DNA of 64,000 nt from Anaerobium acetethylicum (GCF_900096945.1 NZ_FMKA01000017.1:18402-82401); one strand, 5' to 3'; shown: positions 34,652 through 44,086, numbered from the stretch's first letter. Numbers and translations are program-made. The notes: generated by a model not told the origin, from the letters alone.

Positions 34652-35131
34652 GTGAATGAACAGCATAAGAAATTATTTGAAACCTTCGGTCTCTTCCGCA
34701 AATTGAGTTTTGCATCGATTCTGCCAGATCTCTCCCATGGCGAGTATATGACTCTGCTGGTTGTGGGAGGCTGCGATAAGAATGGCCGGCACAAGGGAAT
34801 TAAGGTTTCAACTCTTGCCAAGAGGCTTAACGTCTCGTCACCTGCGGTCTCAAGGACCATCAAAGGACTCGAAGACAGGAATTTCCTGGTCAGAACCGTA
34901 GACAGGGAGGACAGAAGGCATACCTATGTAGAGCTTACTGATGAGGGAAGGCGGGTGCTGGGCGAAGCTGAGAAGCTGTTCAGCGAATTTTCATCTTCGG
35001 TTTTGGAAAAGATGGGAACAGATGACATGGAAAGGCTCAACAGCTACCTGCTGAAGCTTTATGAGGTATCAAAAGAAGAAATTCTGCTTCGAAAATATAA
35101 GAACGGGAAGGAAAAAGAAAAAAATGAGTAA
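34652..35131 (+). CDS. MarR-family transcriptional regulator
   Basis: 159 residues, winged helix with VSTLAKRLNVSSPAVSRTIKGLEDRNFLVRTVDREDRRHTYVELTDEG (spread about 53-100). GTG start at 34652 seven bases after AAGGGGG. It overlaps the first ABC exporter gene by eight bases, so the three genes form one operon, with the regulator probably repressing it in response to a substrate drug or peptide. Confidence 0.92.
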   Translation: MNEQHKKLFETFGLFRKLSFASILPDLSHGEYMTLLVVGGCDKNGRHKGIKVSTLAKRLNVSSPAVSRTIKGLEDRNFLVRTVDREDRRHTYVELTDEGRRVLGEAEKLFSEFSSSVLEKMGTDDMERLNSYLLKLYEVSKEEILLRKYKNGKEKEKNE

Positions 35132-37451
35132 AATTTTTAAGAATATGCTCCCTTACTGGAAATCAGTCATCATTGTTTTTGTATTTCTGCTGATCCAGGC
35201 AGGGTGCGATCTGGCGCTGCCGCAGTATACATCGAATATCATTGATATCGGTATCCAGAACAGCGGCGTGGAGCATGTGGTACCGGAAGCCATTACGGCA
35301 GATGAATTTGAAATGGCAAAGCTTTTCATGACGGAGGAGGAAATCTCCACATGGGAAGGAATCTATGAGAAGGACGGAGACATATACCGTCTGAACGAAG
35401 AAGACGAAAAGAGGCTGGACGAGCTGGATGAAGAGCTGTCAACGGCCCTGATCCTGGACTATCAGATGTCTGCGGTTGATGAGGCCTCATTCAAAAAAAT
35501 GATGGCAAAGCAGATGGGCGTGGACGAATCGGCGCTGGCAGATATGACCATTGAAGAGATCGGCGCACAGATGGGAATGACGCTTGAAACCTTCACGCGT
35601 GAACAAGAGGATGAAGACGGGAATACCGTTGAGGTAACCTGCGTGGATATGCGCCAGATTTTCAAAGCCATGACGGAATATGGACAGATGTCAAAGGATG
35701 ATGTCCTTGCCATGAGGGAAACCATGGAAAAAACATTTGAAACCATGGGAGAACAGCTTGTGACTTCCATGGGAGTTGCCTTTGCAGTTCAGAACAACAA
35801 GGAGGCCGGGATCGATATGGATGCTGTCCAGACCACCTACTTATGGACAGCAGGACTGAAAATGATAGCGCTTGCGCTTCTTATGGGTCTTACTACGGTG
35901 ATTGTCGGATACTTTGCTGCAAAGGTAGGCGCAGGTATCGGCCGTGATCTTCGCGGGAATATCTTTAAAAAGGTAGTTGGCTTCTCAAATACGGAAATGG
36001 ACCAGTTCTCGACAGCATCCCTGATCACCAGAAGCACCAACGATGTGCAGCAGGTCCAGATGGTATCGACCATGATGCTCAGGATGATTGCCTATGCACC
36101 GATCTTGGGTATCGGCGGCATCATCAAAGTCATCCAGACCGGAGCCGGCATGGGATGGGTCATCGGGCTTGCAGTGCTTGTGCTTCTCGGACTCGTCGGA
36201 ATACTGATGGTTATTGCTATGCCGAAGTTCAAGCTGATGCAGAAGATGGTGGATGCAGTGAATCTTGTATCACGTGAGATTTTAACAGGTCTTTCCGTCA
36301 TACGTGCATTTGGCCGCGAAAAGAAGGAAGAAGAGCGGTTTGATCTTTCGAACAGGGACCTGACAAAGACAATGCTCTTTACGAACCGCGTAATGACCTT
36401 TATGATGCCGAGCATGATGATGATCATGTATGGCCTGACTATTATGATCGTGTGGGTAGGCGCCCACAGGATAGATTCCGGCGTTATGCAGGTAGGTGCC
36501 ATGACTGCATTTATCACTTATGCGATGATGATTGTAATGTCATTCCTGATGCTTACTGTCATGTCCATCATGCTTCCGCGTGCGGCAGTTGCTTCAGACC
36601 GTATCGATGAGGTTATTCGTAAAGAGTTTACGATTCAGGATGACAGCAATCCGGAGAAGGTTACCGAACATAAAGGCGTTATCAGGTTTGAACATGTCAA
36701 TTTCCGTTACCCTGGAGCCGAAGAGGATGTTCTGGAGAATATTGATTTTACAGCAGAACCGGGAAAAACGACTGCTATAATCGGAAGCACAGGATGCGGG
36801 AAGACGACCCTGGTCAATCTGATTCCGAGATTGTACGATGTCACATCCGGGTCCATTAAGCTGGATGGCAAAGATATCCGCAAGATCACCATGGAAGAAC
36901 TTAGACGAGAGATCGGATATGTTCCGCAGAAGGGTATGCTTTTTTCAGGAACCATCGCATCGAATCTGAGATTCGGCAATAAAGATGCGACGGATGAAGA
37001 AATCAGAGCGGCGGCGGAAATTGCCCAGGCATCCGATTTCATTGAGGAAAAGGAAGGAAAATATGACAGCGAAATAGCCCAGGGCGGAACGAATGTATCC
37101 GGGGGACAGAAGCAGCGTCTTGCCATCGCCCGTGCAATTGCAAAAAATCCAAAAATATTTATTTTTGATGACAGTTTTTCAGCGCTGGATTTGAAAACGG
37201 ATGCTGCCCTTAGAAAAGCATTGGGTGAAAAGGTGAAAGACAGCACTGTCATTATTGTTGCCCAGCGTATCAGCACGATTCTGCATGCGGACCAGATCCT
37301 GGTTCTGGATGACGGAAAGATTGCAGGCAGGGGAACCCACGAAGAGCTGATGGACAGCTGCGAGGTATATCAGCAGATTGCAAAATCACAGCTTTCGGCA
37401 AAAGAATTAGGTTTATCAGAAAGCGGAAAGGAGGAAACTGTAAATGAGTAA
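35124..37451 (+). CDS. ABC exporter half-transporter A (large extracytoplasmic insert)
   Basis: About 775 residues: six-helix membrane domain then a nucleotide-binding domain (Walker A GSTGCGKTT; VSGGQKQRLAIARA; Walker B IFIFDDSFSALD). The usual catalytic Glu after Walker B is Asp here (FDDS). Between the first two membrane helices is a long acidic insert, about residues 48-235, which carries many Asp/Glu/Met and probably faces outward. Start 35124 (MSKIFKNM) overlaps the MarR stop; the frame is open from 35061. Partner is the next gene, with which it overlaps by eight bases. Confidence 0.92.
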   Translation: MSKIFKNMLPYWKSVIIVFVFLLIQAGCDLALPQYTSNIIDIGIQNSGVEHVVPEAITADEFEMAKLFMTEEEISTWEGIYEKDGDIYRLNEEDEKRLDELDEELSTALILDYQMSAVDEASFKKMMAKQMGVDESALADMTIEEIGAQMGMTLETFTREQEDEDGNTVEVTCVDMRQIFKAMTEYGQMSKDDVLAMRETMEKTFETMGEQLVTSMGVAFAVQNNKEAGIDMDAVQTTYLWTAGLKMIALALLMGLTTVIVGYFAAKVGAGIGRDLRGNIFKKVVGFSNTEMDQFSTASLITRSTNDVQQVQMVSTMMLRMIAYAPILGIGGIIKVIQTGAGMGWVIGLAVLVLLGLVGILMVIAMPKFKLMQKMVDAVNLVSREILTGLSVIRAFGREKKEEERFDLSNRDLTKTMLFTNRVMTFMMPSMMMIMYGLTIMIVWVGAHRIDSGVMQVGAMTAFITYAMMIVMSFLMLTVMSIMLPRAAVASDRIDEVIRKEFTIQDDSNPEKVTEHKGVIRFEHVNFRYPGAEEDVLENIDFTAEPGKTTAIIGSTGCGKTTLVNLIPRLYDVTSGSIKLDGKDIRKITMEELRREIGYVPQKGMLFSGTIASNLRFGNKDATDEEIRAAAEIAQASDFIEEKEGKYDSEIAQGGTNVSGGQKQRLAIARAIAKNPKIFIFDDSFSALDLKTDAALRKALGEKVKDSTVIIVAQRISTILHADQILVLDDGKIAGRGTHEELMDSCEVYQQIAKSQLSAKELGLSESGKEETVNE

Positions 37452-39321
37452 CGGAAATGGAGAAAAATTCGATAAGCAGCCAAAAAGCCGAGGAATGGGA
37501 AGGCCTGGCGGCGGACACGGCCCCGGCGGAATGATGGGGCCGGTAGAGAAGGCAAAGGATTTTAAAGGATCTATCAGGAAGCTGTCTGTATATATAGGAA
37601 GATATAAGATCGCAATCTTTATCGTCATGATATTTGCGGTGGTCTCCACAGTGTTCAGCGTTATCGGGCCGAAGGTTCTGGGAAATGCGACAACAGCCCT
37701 GTCGACAGGTCTTGGTGAAAAAATTGCAGGAACGGGCGGAATCGATTTTTCCTATATTGGAAAAATCCTTCTTATCGTGCTGGGGCTCTATGGATTCAGT
37801 GCGGTATTCAGCTTTATCCAGGGATGGATCATGACCGGAATTACCCAGAAGATATGCTACCGTCTCCGTAAGGAGATAGCGGAAAAAATCAACCGCATGC
37901 CCATGCAGTATTTTGAAAGCCGCACCTACGGCGAGGTCTTATCACGGATAACCAATGATGTGGATACACTGGGGCAGGGGTTGAACCAGAGCGTTACCCA
38001 GATTATCACATCGACTGCGACAATGATCGGTGTGCTGGTTATGATGTTGAGCATTTCGCCTCTGATGACCCTGATTGCAATCATTATTCTGCCTATTTCA
38101 GCAGGGCTGCTGGCTTTTGTCATGAAAAAATCGCAGAAATTCTTTAAAACACAGCAGGAATATCTCGGACATATCAATGGACAGGTAGAGGAGGTTTATG
38201 GCGGGCATCTGGTCATAAAGGCATACAGCAAAGAGAAGGAAACTGTCGAAACGTTTGAGAAGACCAACGACGTATTATATGATTCGGCATGGAAATCCCA
38301 GTTCATATCCGGCATGATGCACCCGATCATGATGTTCGTCGGAAACCTGGGATATGCAGCGGTTGCCCTTGCGGGCGGACTCCTTGCAATCAGGGGCACG
38401 ATTACGGTCGGTGACATACAGGCGTTTATCCAGTATGTGAAGAACTTCACGCAGCCGATCCAGCAGATTGCCCAGGTAATGAACCAGGTTCAGTCCATGG
38501 CGGCGGCGTCAGAACGTGTATTTGAGTTCCTGGGAGAAAAAGAGGAAGAGCAGATTGTTGAAAATCCTGTTCATCTGGAAAGCATCGCGGGGGCAGTCGA
38601 GTTCAGCAATGTTCATTTCGGATACAAGGAAGATCAGATCATCATTAAAGATTTCAGTGCTTCCATAAAACCTGGACAGAAGGTTGCAATCGTAGGACCT
38701 ACCGGAGCAGGAAAGACGACAATGGTCAAGCTTCTGATGCGCTTCTATGATGTGAACAGCGGTTCTATTTCCCTTGACGGACACAACATCAAGGATTTCA
38801 ACCGGCGTGAACTGAGAGAAGCCTTCGGGATGGTTCTTCAGGAGACATGGCTGTTTAAAGGCTCGATCATGGAGAATATCCGTTACGGACGACTGGATGC
38901 GACGGATGAAGAAGTCATTGCAGCCGCAAAGGCCGCTCACGCACACCACTTTATCAAGACCCTGCCGGGCGGATATGACATGGAACTGAATGAGGATGCA
39001 AGCAACGTATCCCAGGGCCAGAAGCAGCTGCTCACCATTGCAAGAGCGATTCTTGCAGATAACAGGGTAATGATTCTGGATGAAGCGACCTCTTCTGTAG
39101 ATACCAGGACGGAGATCCTGATCCAGAAGGCGATGGACAACCTCATGAAGGGACGTACGAGCTTTATCATTGCCCACAGGCTTTCCACGATCCGCAATGC
39201 CGATATGATTCTTGTCATGAAGGACGGCGATATCATTGAGCAGGGAAATCATGAGGAGCTTCTTGCAAAGAACGGGTTCTACGCAGATCTCTATAATTCC
39301 CAGTTTGAGCAGGCGTCATGA
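37444..39321 (+). CDS. ABC exporter half-transporter B
   Basis: 625 residues: a Gly/Pro-rich N-terminal tail (about 14-33), six-helix membrane domain and nucleotide-binding domain (Walker A GPTGAGKTT; Walker B VMILDEATSSVD with the catalytic Glu; switch His in IIAHRLS). Its signature is VSQGQ instead of LSGGQ. With half A, which has the Asp substitution, this gives the asymmetric sites usual for heterodimeric exporters. AAAGGAGG precedes the start. The stop is followed at once by repeat family B. Confidence 0.93.
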   Translation: MSNGNGEKFDKQPKSRGMGRPGGGHGPGGMMGPVEKAKDFKGSIRKLSVYIGRYKIAIFIVMIFAVVSTVFSVIGPKVLGNATTALSTGLGEKIAGTGGIDFSYIGKILLIVLGLYGFSAVFSFIQGWIMTGITQKICYRLRKEIAEKINRMPMQYFESRTYGEVLSRITNDVDTLGQGLNQSVTQIITSTATMIGVLVMMLSISPLMTLIAIIILPISAGLLAFVMKKSQKFFKTQQEYLGHINGQVEEVYGGHLVIKAYSKEKETVETFEKTNDVLYDSAWKSQFISGMMHPIMMFVGNLGYAAVALAGGLLAIRGTITVGDIQAFIQYVKNFTQPIQQIAQVMNQVQSMAAASERVFEFLGEKEEEQIVENPVHLESIAGAVEFSNVHFGYKEDQIIIKDFSASIKPGQKVAIVGPTGAGKTTMVKLLMRFYDVNSGSISLDGHNIKDFNRRELREAFGMVLQETWLFKGSIMENIRYGRLDATDEEVIAAAKAAHAHHFIKTLPGGYDMELNEDASNVSQGQKQLLTIARAILADNRVMILDEATSSVDTRTEILIQKAMDNLMKGRTSFIIAHRLSTIRNADMILVMKDGDIIEQGNHEELLAKNGFYADLYNSQFEQAS

Positions 39322-39554
39322 GGACGTGATGCGGACGTGATGCGGACGTGATGCAAAACATGTTCATTCGCAGCGCGCTCTCGCTTAGATGAAGACGTAG
39401 TGGTACGTAAGGACGCAAAGTACGCGTCCTAAGTACCAACGTCTTCATAAAGCTGCTCATTGAATCATGTTTTGCATCACTGCGTATTGGATGGCGAATA
39501 TGCAAATTGACGAAGTCGAACGTTAACAAGAGGGCTTTTGACCTACTAATTATA
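39316..39554. repeat. Long-hairpin repeat family B, copy 2, with tandem 11-mers
   Basis: Starts at the stop codon of the ABC gene. GGACGTGATGC is repeated three times (39322-39332, 39333-39343, 39344-39354). Then GATGCAAAACATGTTCATT and, far downstream, AATCATGTTTTGCATCA (about 39453-39470) are inverted, enclosing a second pair of arms, ATGAAGACGTAGTGGTAC and AGTACCAACGTCTTCAT. The whole forms a hairpin of about 120 bases. The right part (GACGAAGTCGAACGTTAAC, AAGAGGGCTTTTGAC) matches 29661-29700. Confidence 0.85.
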
Positions 39555-39623
39555 AGGGCTGTTGCAAAATGACTGATTTTTAGTCAAAACTAACTTAATT
39601 TGTTAGTTTGCAACAGCCCCTTA
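39553..39623. terminator. Bidirectional terminator or small TIR element
   Basis: TAAGGGCTGTTGCAAA (39553-39568) is inverted at 39607-39623 (one base bulge). Inside are two further stems, TGACT/AGTCA and AAACTAAC/GTTAGTTT, giving a three-stem fold. It lies between convergent genes (ABC exporter and AraC), fitting a two-way terminator; the sharp ends also fit a miniature insertion element. Confidence 0.6.
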
Positions 39624-39631
39624 CGCCGTCC

Positions 39632-40483
39632 TCAGCGTGCGAGCTTCCTGTATTTCAAGGGTGAAGTGCCGGTATATTTCTTGAAGACCTTCTCGAAATA
39701 GGTGATGCTGTCATATCCCAGCTCCTGTGAAATTTCTGTCATGTTTAGGGAACTGCCCGTCAGAAGCTGTCGGGCCTTTTTGATGCGGTGGATATTAATA
39801 TACTCGTTTACGGTATAGCCGGTAACTTCACGGAATATGCGGCTCAGATAGCTTTTGCTTACATAGAAGCGGCTGGCCAGGGTGTTCAGGGAATCCGCTT
39901 CGGCACAGTTTTCGACTATATAGGAGGCGACCTCGGCGACCTTTTTGTGTTTCGGAGTACTGGCCAGGACGGCAGCAGGGCCTGACTCGTTCTGTGCGCT
40001 GTAGCGCATGGCATAGATCAGGAGCCCGGAGAGCTTTGCCATGGCTGCGAAACGGAAGCCCTCCTGTTTTTCACGGAGTTCAGAAGCGATGTCCAGAAGA
40101 AGGCTTTCGACCTCTTTTTGTCCCACTGTATCTAGCGCCAGCACCCCCCCGTGTTTTGAAAAGAAATGTCTGATATCCAGGTCGCCGTAATAGGAGAAGA
40201 AGGAGGCAAAGGGATCCTCGTCAAAGGTGAGAAGCATCCTGTCGTGATAGGGATTGCCGGCAAGGCCTGTCTTATGTACCTGACCCCGGTCGATGAAGAC
40301 CAGGGATCCTTTTTTTATCAGATAGGTCTGCTGCCCGATAAAATAGTAGCGCTCGCCTTCCAGCAGATAGTAGATTTCATATGCGTCGTGCATATGCCTG
40401 GAAGCCATGCTGAACTCGTAATCCCTGACGAGACGCTCGATGGAGATTCCGCTTTCGGCTTCCATGAAAATGATTTTTTCCAT
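39632..40483 (-). CDS. AraC-family transcriptional regulator 1
   Basis: 283 residues: N-terminal cupin sensor (MHDAYEIYYLLEGERYYFIGQQTYLIKKGSLVFID, about 32-66) and two C-terminal helix-turn-helix units (LNTLASRFYVSKSYLSRIFREVTG and MTEISQELGYDSITYFEKVFKKYTGTSPLKYRK). Divergent from the GH4 gene, with an inverted repeat at 40543-40567 in between, so it likely activates the GH4/pectin genes in response to an imported uronate-containing sugar. AAAGGAT-type site precedes the ATG. Confidence 0.92.
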   Translation of the reverse strand: MEKIIFMEAESGISIERLVRDYEFSMASRHMHDAYEIYYLLEGERYYFIGQQTYLIKKGSLVFIDRGQVHKTGLAGNPYHDRMLLTFDEDPFASFFSYYGDLDIRHFFSKHGGVLALDTVGQKEVESLLLDIASELREKQEGFRFAAMAKLSGLLIYAMRYSAQNESGPAAVLASTPKHKKVAEVASYIVENCAEADSLNTLASRFYVSKSYLSRIFREVTGYTVNEYINIHRIKKARQLLTGSSLNMTEISQELGYDSITYFEKVFKKYTGTSPLKYRKLAR

Positions 40484-40542
40484 GAAATGAATCCTTTCTG
40501 GTTTGCTATAATCAGTTAGCTGTTCTTCAGAGCCAATGTTCG

Positions 40543-40567
40543 TTCACTTTCATCTTGTTGAAGTGAA
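40543..40567. promoter_or_regulatory. Inverted repeat in the AraC-GH4 divergent region
   Basis: TTCACTT (40543-40549) and AAGTGAA (40561-40567) flank an 11-base centre. TTGAAA at 40583 and TAAAAT at 40604 form a poor promoter (15-bp spacing), as expected for an activator-dependent gene. Confidence 0.4.
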
Positions 40568-40680
40568 AAAAGTCAATATAGTTTGAAAATACCCTTAACA
40601 AAGTAAAATATTATAAGAATATGATACAGCATTTTATTATAATGTCTAGTATAAAATATAAAACAAAGGGGTATCAGCTA

Positions 40681-42081
40681 ATGAAATGTATAAATGGAAA
40701 GGTAACGGATCTGAAAATCGCATATATCGGAGGAGGTTCCAGGGGATGGGCATGGACATTCATGGCAGATCTGGCAATGGAACAGAATCTTGGAGGGACG
40801 ATCAGTCTCTATGATATCGATGAGGCGGCAGCAGAAAACAACAGGATTATCGGAAACCGCTTAAGCGCAAGGGAAGATGCTGCAGGGAAATGGGAATATG
40901 AGACTGCAGGGAATCTGGAGGCAGCCCTGACTGGCGCAGATTTTGTCATCATTTCAATCATGCCTGGGACATTTGACGAAATGCAGTCTGATGTGCATCT
41001 GCCGGAGAGGCTTGGAATCTACCAGTCCGTGGGAGATACGGCGGGACCGGGAGGAATCATCAGGGCTATGAGGACGATTCCAATGATGGCTGAAATTGCC
41101 GAAGGGGTGAAACGCTACGCACCCAGGGCGTGGGTCATCAATTATACGAATCCCATGACAATCTGCGTGAAGACCCTGTACCACGTTTTTCCGGAAATCA
41201 AGGCTTTCGGATGCTGCCACGAGGTTTTCGGGACACAGAAAGTATTGAAGGGGATTGCGGAAAGTGCCCTTGGAGTGGAAAATATTCCGAGAAAAGAGAT
41301 TGAAGTAAATGTCCTGGGAATCAACCATTTCACCTGGTTTGACAGCGCTTCCTGGAAGGGAATGGATCTTTTCCCGATTTATAAGGATTATGTGGAAGAG
41401 CATTTTCTGGATGGATACGAGGAGAAGGACAAGAACTGGGCAAATTCAACCTTCGAATGTGCTCACAGGGTGAAGTTCGATCTTTTCCGCAGATACGGCC
41501 TGATTGCGGCGGCGGGAGACCGTCATCTTGCCGAGTTCCTGCCCGGGGACATCTATCTCAGGGATCCGGAAACAGTAAAAGCGTGGAAGTTCGGCCTTAC
41601 GACTGTTGACTGGAGGAAAAAAGAGCTGGGGGAAAGGCTTGCGAGAAGCGGACGTCTTGTACGGAGTGAGGAGGAAATGCAGCTGAAACCATCCGATGAA
41701 GAGGGGGTTCTGCTGATCAAAGCCCTGTGCGGATTAGGACGGGTAGTCAGCAACGTCAATATTCCAAATGCAGCAGGTCAGATTGCGAATCTTCCAAAAA
41801 CAGCAGTCGTGGAGACCAATGCGGTTTTTGAAAAGGATGCCGTCAGACCAGTGTTTGCCGGGAAAATACCAGAAGATATTCTTGAACTGATCAGGCCACA
41901 TGTGGAAAATCATGAAGTTGTGCTGAAGGCTGCAATGGAATGTGAGAGAAATCTCGTAGTAGAGGCATTCCTGAATGATCCGCTGGTGAAAGGAAAATGC
42001 ACGGACAAGGAAGCCGGAGAGCTTGTGGATGACATGATCGCCAATACGGCAGGATACCTGCCTGAAGGCTGGAGGAAGTAA
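40681..42081 (+). CDS. GH4 glycosidase, probable alpha-galacturonidase/alpha-galactosidase type
   Basis: 466 residues from start 40681 (after AAAGGGG; frame open from 40621). NAD-binding IAYIGGGSRGWAW at the N-terminus; YTNPM; metal-binding Cys-His FGCCHEVFG (C179-H180); GINHFTWF with the second His. GH4 enzymes use NAD+ and Mn2+ with redox-elimination chemistry in the cytoplasm. The long form and surrounding pectin genes resemble LplD-type alpha-galacturonidase more than 6-phosphoglycosidase, but this is inference from context. Monocistronic or first of the cluster; the next gene on this strand is kduI. Confidence 0.88.
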   Translation: MKCINGKVTDLKIAYIGGGSRGWAWTFMADLAMEQNLGGTISLYDIDEAAAENNRIIGNRLSAREDAAGKWEYETAGNLEAALTGADFVIISIMPGTFDEMQSDVHLPERLGIYQSVGDTAGPGGIIRAMRTIPMMAEIAEGVKRYAPRAWVINYTNPMTICVKTLYHVFPEIKAFGCCHEVFGTQKVLKGIAESALGVENIPRKEIEVNVLGINHFTWFDSASWKGMDLFPIYKDYVEEHFLDGYEEKDKNWANSTFECAHRVKFDLFRRYGLIAAAGDRHLAEFLPGDIYLRDPETVKAWKFGLTTVDWRKKELGERLARSGRLVRSEEEMQLKPSDEEGVLLIKALCGLGRVVSNVNIPNAAGQIANLPKTAVVETNAVFEKDAVRPVFAGKIPEDILELIRPHVENHEVVLKAAMECERNLVVEAFLNDPLVKGKCTDKEAGELVDDMIANTAGYLPEGWRK

Positions 42082-42084
42082 AAA

Positions 42085-42178
42085 AAAGGAAAAAAAGGAA
42101 CCAGGTACCGGTGAAGCGTGGTACCAGGTACCTTTTTTTTGTGAGTTCCTTTTTTTGATGGTACCAGGTACCATTTTC
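42085..42178. repeat. Three copies of a GGTACC-type near palindrome; convergent terminator region
   Basis: GGAACCAGGTACC (42098 region), GGTACCAGGTACC (42120 region) and GGTACCAGGTACC (42161 region) alternate with A-rich and T-rich runs (AAAAAAAGG ... CCTTTTTTTT ... CCTTTTTTT). Copies can pair with each other to make strong stems followed by T runs in both directions, fitting termination between the convergent GH4 and AraC genes. Confidence 0.6.
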
Positions 42179-43039
42179 TTATGTAGCGCTGTATTTCCCA
42201 TATTTCTTAGGTGATATCCCGACGGCCTTGGTGAAGGATTTCAGAAAATTGCTGTAGTCGTTGAATCCGCACTTTTCGTATACCTCGGAGACGCTGTTTC
42301 CGGTGGCCAGAAGGGATTTTGCAATGCTGATTCTCCGGGCAGTCAGGTATTTGTTGATGGTGGTGCCGGTCTCAGCCTTGAAAATCCTGCATATGTAGGA
42401 TTCGCTCAGGTAGAATTCCCTGGAAAGCCGTTCAATGGTTACATTCTGGTCAATGTTCTGGTTGATGTATTCAAGAATTTTCCCAACCTGATGATTGTAC
42501 TGGTAGTTGGAGATTGTGACCTCGCTGCGGCAGTTCTGATAAAAGAGGGTATTCAGCATGATCATAAGTTCCGTAAATGCAGCCTGTTCCGTCAGATCGC
42601 TCCCGTAGCCTGAAGTTCCGGTTATCTTATGGAGAAAATAGAGGAATCTTTTCTGCTGCTCGTCGTTCAGATCGACCCTGTGCCCTGCCTCCGGGCTCCT
42701 GTGGGTAAAACAGTATCCGAGATCCGTAGAGTCTGAGGAGAGTTTCTTCAGGAACTCCGGGTGTATGGAGATGACGATGCGTTCGTGGACCATCTGGTCG
42801 ATCTGGGAAAGATAGTGGCTCTCATACTGGTTGATGAAAAAAAGACTTCCGGGCTGAATTGCATAGAACTTGTTATCTATCAAAAACTGCTTTCCACCTG
42901 AAATGGAATAGTAAATTTCATAGCAGTCATGGATATGCATGTTCATGGTCTTTTCTTCATTATAAAGGTGAGCGATTGCAAAACGCTGCTTTTCGTTGCA
43001 TTCTGCAATGGCTGCTTTGCAGGAAGTGAATTCGTTCAT
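42179..43039 (-). CDS. AraC-family transcriptional regulator 2
   Basis: 286 residues from MNEFTSCKAAIAEC (ATG ends at 43039, five bases after AAAGGAG; frame open five codons further). Cupin-like sensor with MHIHDCYEIYYSISGGKQFLID, then two helix-turn-helix units (IERLSREFYLSESYICRIFKAETG; VSEVYEKCGFNDYSNFLKSFTKAVGISPKKY). Divergent from kduI-kduD, so a likely activator of those genes. It is a second AraC protein in the same cluster as 39632. Confidence 0.92.
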   Translation of the reverse strand: MNEFTSCKAAIAECNEKQRFAIAHLYNEEKTMNMHIHDCYEIYYSISGGKQFLIDNKFYAIQPGSLFFINQYESHYLSQIDQMVHERIVISIHPEFLKKLSSDSTDLGYCFTHRSPEAGHRVDLNDEQQKRFLYFLHKITGTSGYGSDLTEQAAFTELMIMLNTLFYQNCRSEVTISNYQYNHQVGKILEYINQNIDQNVTIERLSREFYLSESYICRIFKAETGTTINKYLTARRISIAKSLLATGNSVSEVYEKCGFNDYSNFLKSFTKAVGISPKKYGKYSAT

Positions 43040-43191
43040 AAAGACTCCTTTCAAAAGAGAAGCTGGTATAATATAATTATATATGCCTTGTTCAGTATTT
43101 GCAAGTTTTAGGCTTTGAAAAGCAAAGAAAAATAAAATACAGTATGATATACTTAGTCCATAGTAAAAAACAAGGAAAGGAAGTATTAAAA

Positions 43192-44019
43192 ATGGAAATC
43201 AGAACAGCATCATCACCAAGAGACGTAAAACATTACACGACAGACAGACTGAGAGAAGAATTCCTGATTCAGGATCTTTTTACACCCGGGGAAATCAAGA
43301 CCGTATATAGCCACATTGACAGAATCATCACAGGAGCGGCAGTTCCTGTAGAACCTATGATATTGACAGCAGGGGATGAAATACGTGCGGATTATTTCCT
43401 TCAGAGAAGAGAAATGGGAATCATCAATATCGGCGGAAAAGGAACGGTAACTGTTGACGGAACCGTATACGAGCTCGAAAGAAAAGACGGCCTCTATATC
43501 GGAATGGGAGCAAAGGATATCGTTTTTGCAAGTGCAGACGGAAGCAATCCTGCAAAATTCTACTTCAACAGCGCACCTGCCCACATGACTTATCCAACAG
43601 TATTCATCAAACCTGAAAACTGCGTGCAGGTCGAACTTGGGTCACTGGAAGAATCAAACCACAGAGTAATCACAAAATACATCCTTCCGGGACAGGTTGA
43701 AAGCTGCCAGCTCGTTATGGGAATGACAAGCCTCAAGCCGGGAAGCGTATGGAACACCATGCCTTGCCACACCCATGACAGAAGAATGGAAGTATACCTC
43801 TATTTTGACATGACAGATGATTCACTGGTATTCCACTACATGGGAGAACCTTCAGAGACAAGGCACATCGTTATGAGAAACGAAGAAGCGGTTATTTCAC
43901 CAAGCTGGTCCATACATTCCGGTTCAGGTACAAGAGCATATACCTTTATCTGGGGAATGGTTGGAGAAAATCAGGCATTTGATGATATGGACGGCGCTTC
44001 CATGGCAGAGATCAGATAG
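43192..44019 (+). CDS. kduI: 5-dehydro-4-deoxy-D-glucuronate isomerase
   Basis: 275 residues, normal KduI length. Isomerises 5-keto-4-deoxyuronate (from unsaturated galacturonate) to 3-deoxy-D-glycero-2,5-hexodiulosonate. Metal site MPCHTHDRRMEVYLYF (two His and Glu) and the later HSGSGTRAYTFIWGM with the last His. Start at 43192 (MEIRTASSPRDVKHY) after AAGGAAAGGAAG; the frame is open from 43099. Codon use and spacing indicate co-transcription with kduD. Confidence 0.95.
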   Translation: MEIRTASSPRDVKHYTTDRLREEFLIQDLFTPGEIKTVYSHIDRIITGAAVPVEPMILTAGDEIRADYFLQRREMGIINIGGKGTVTVDGTVYELERKDGLYIGMGAKDIVFASADGSNPAKFYFNSAPAHMTYPTVFIKPENCVQVELGSLEESNHRVITKYILPGQVESCQLVMGMTSLKPGSVWNTMPCHTHDRRMEVYLYFDMTDDSLVFHYMGEPSETRHIVMRNEEAVISPSWSIHSGSGTRAYTFIWGMVGENQAFDDMDGASMAEIR

Positions 44020-44086
44020 TAAGAAATATACAGAACAGAAAATATAGTTACAGGAAACCAACAATCAGAATCAGGAGGATAAATTT

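Noticed and set aside
39233..39529. Minus-strand frame MLTFDFVNLHIRHPI...
   Set aside because: Translation of repeat B copy 2 and part of the ABC gene's antisense; same artefact as at 29358.
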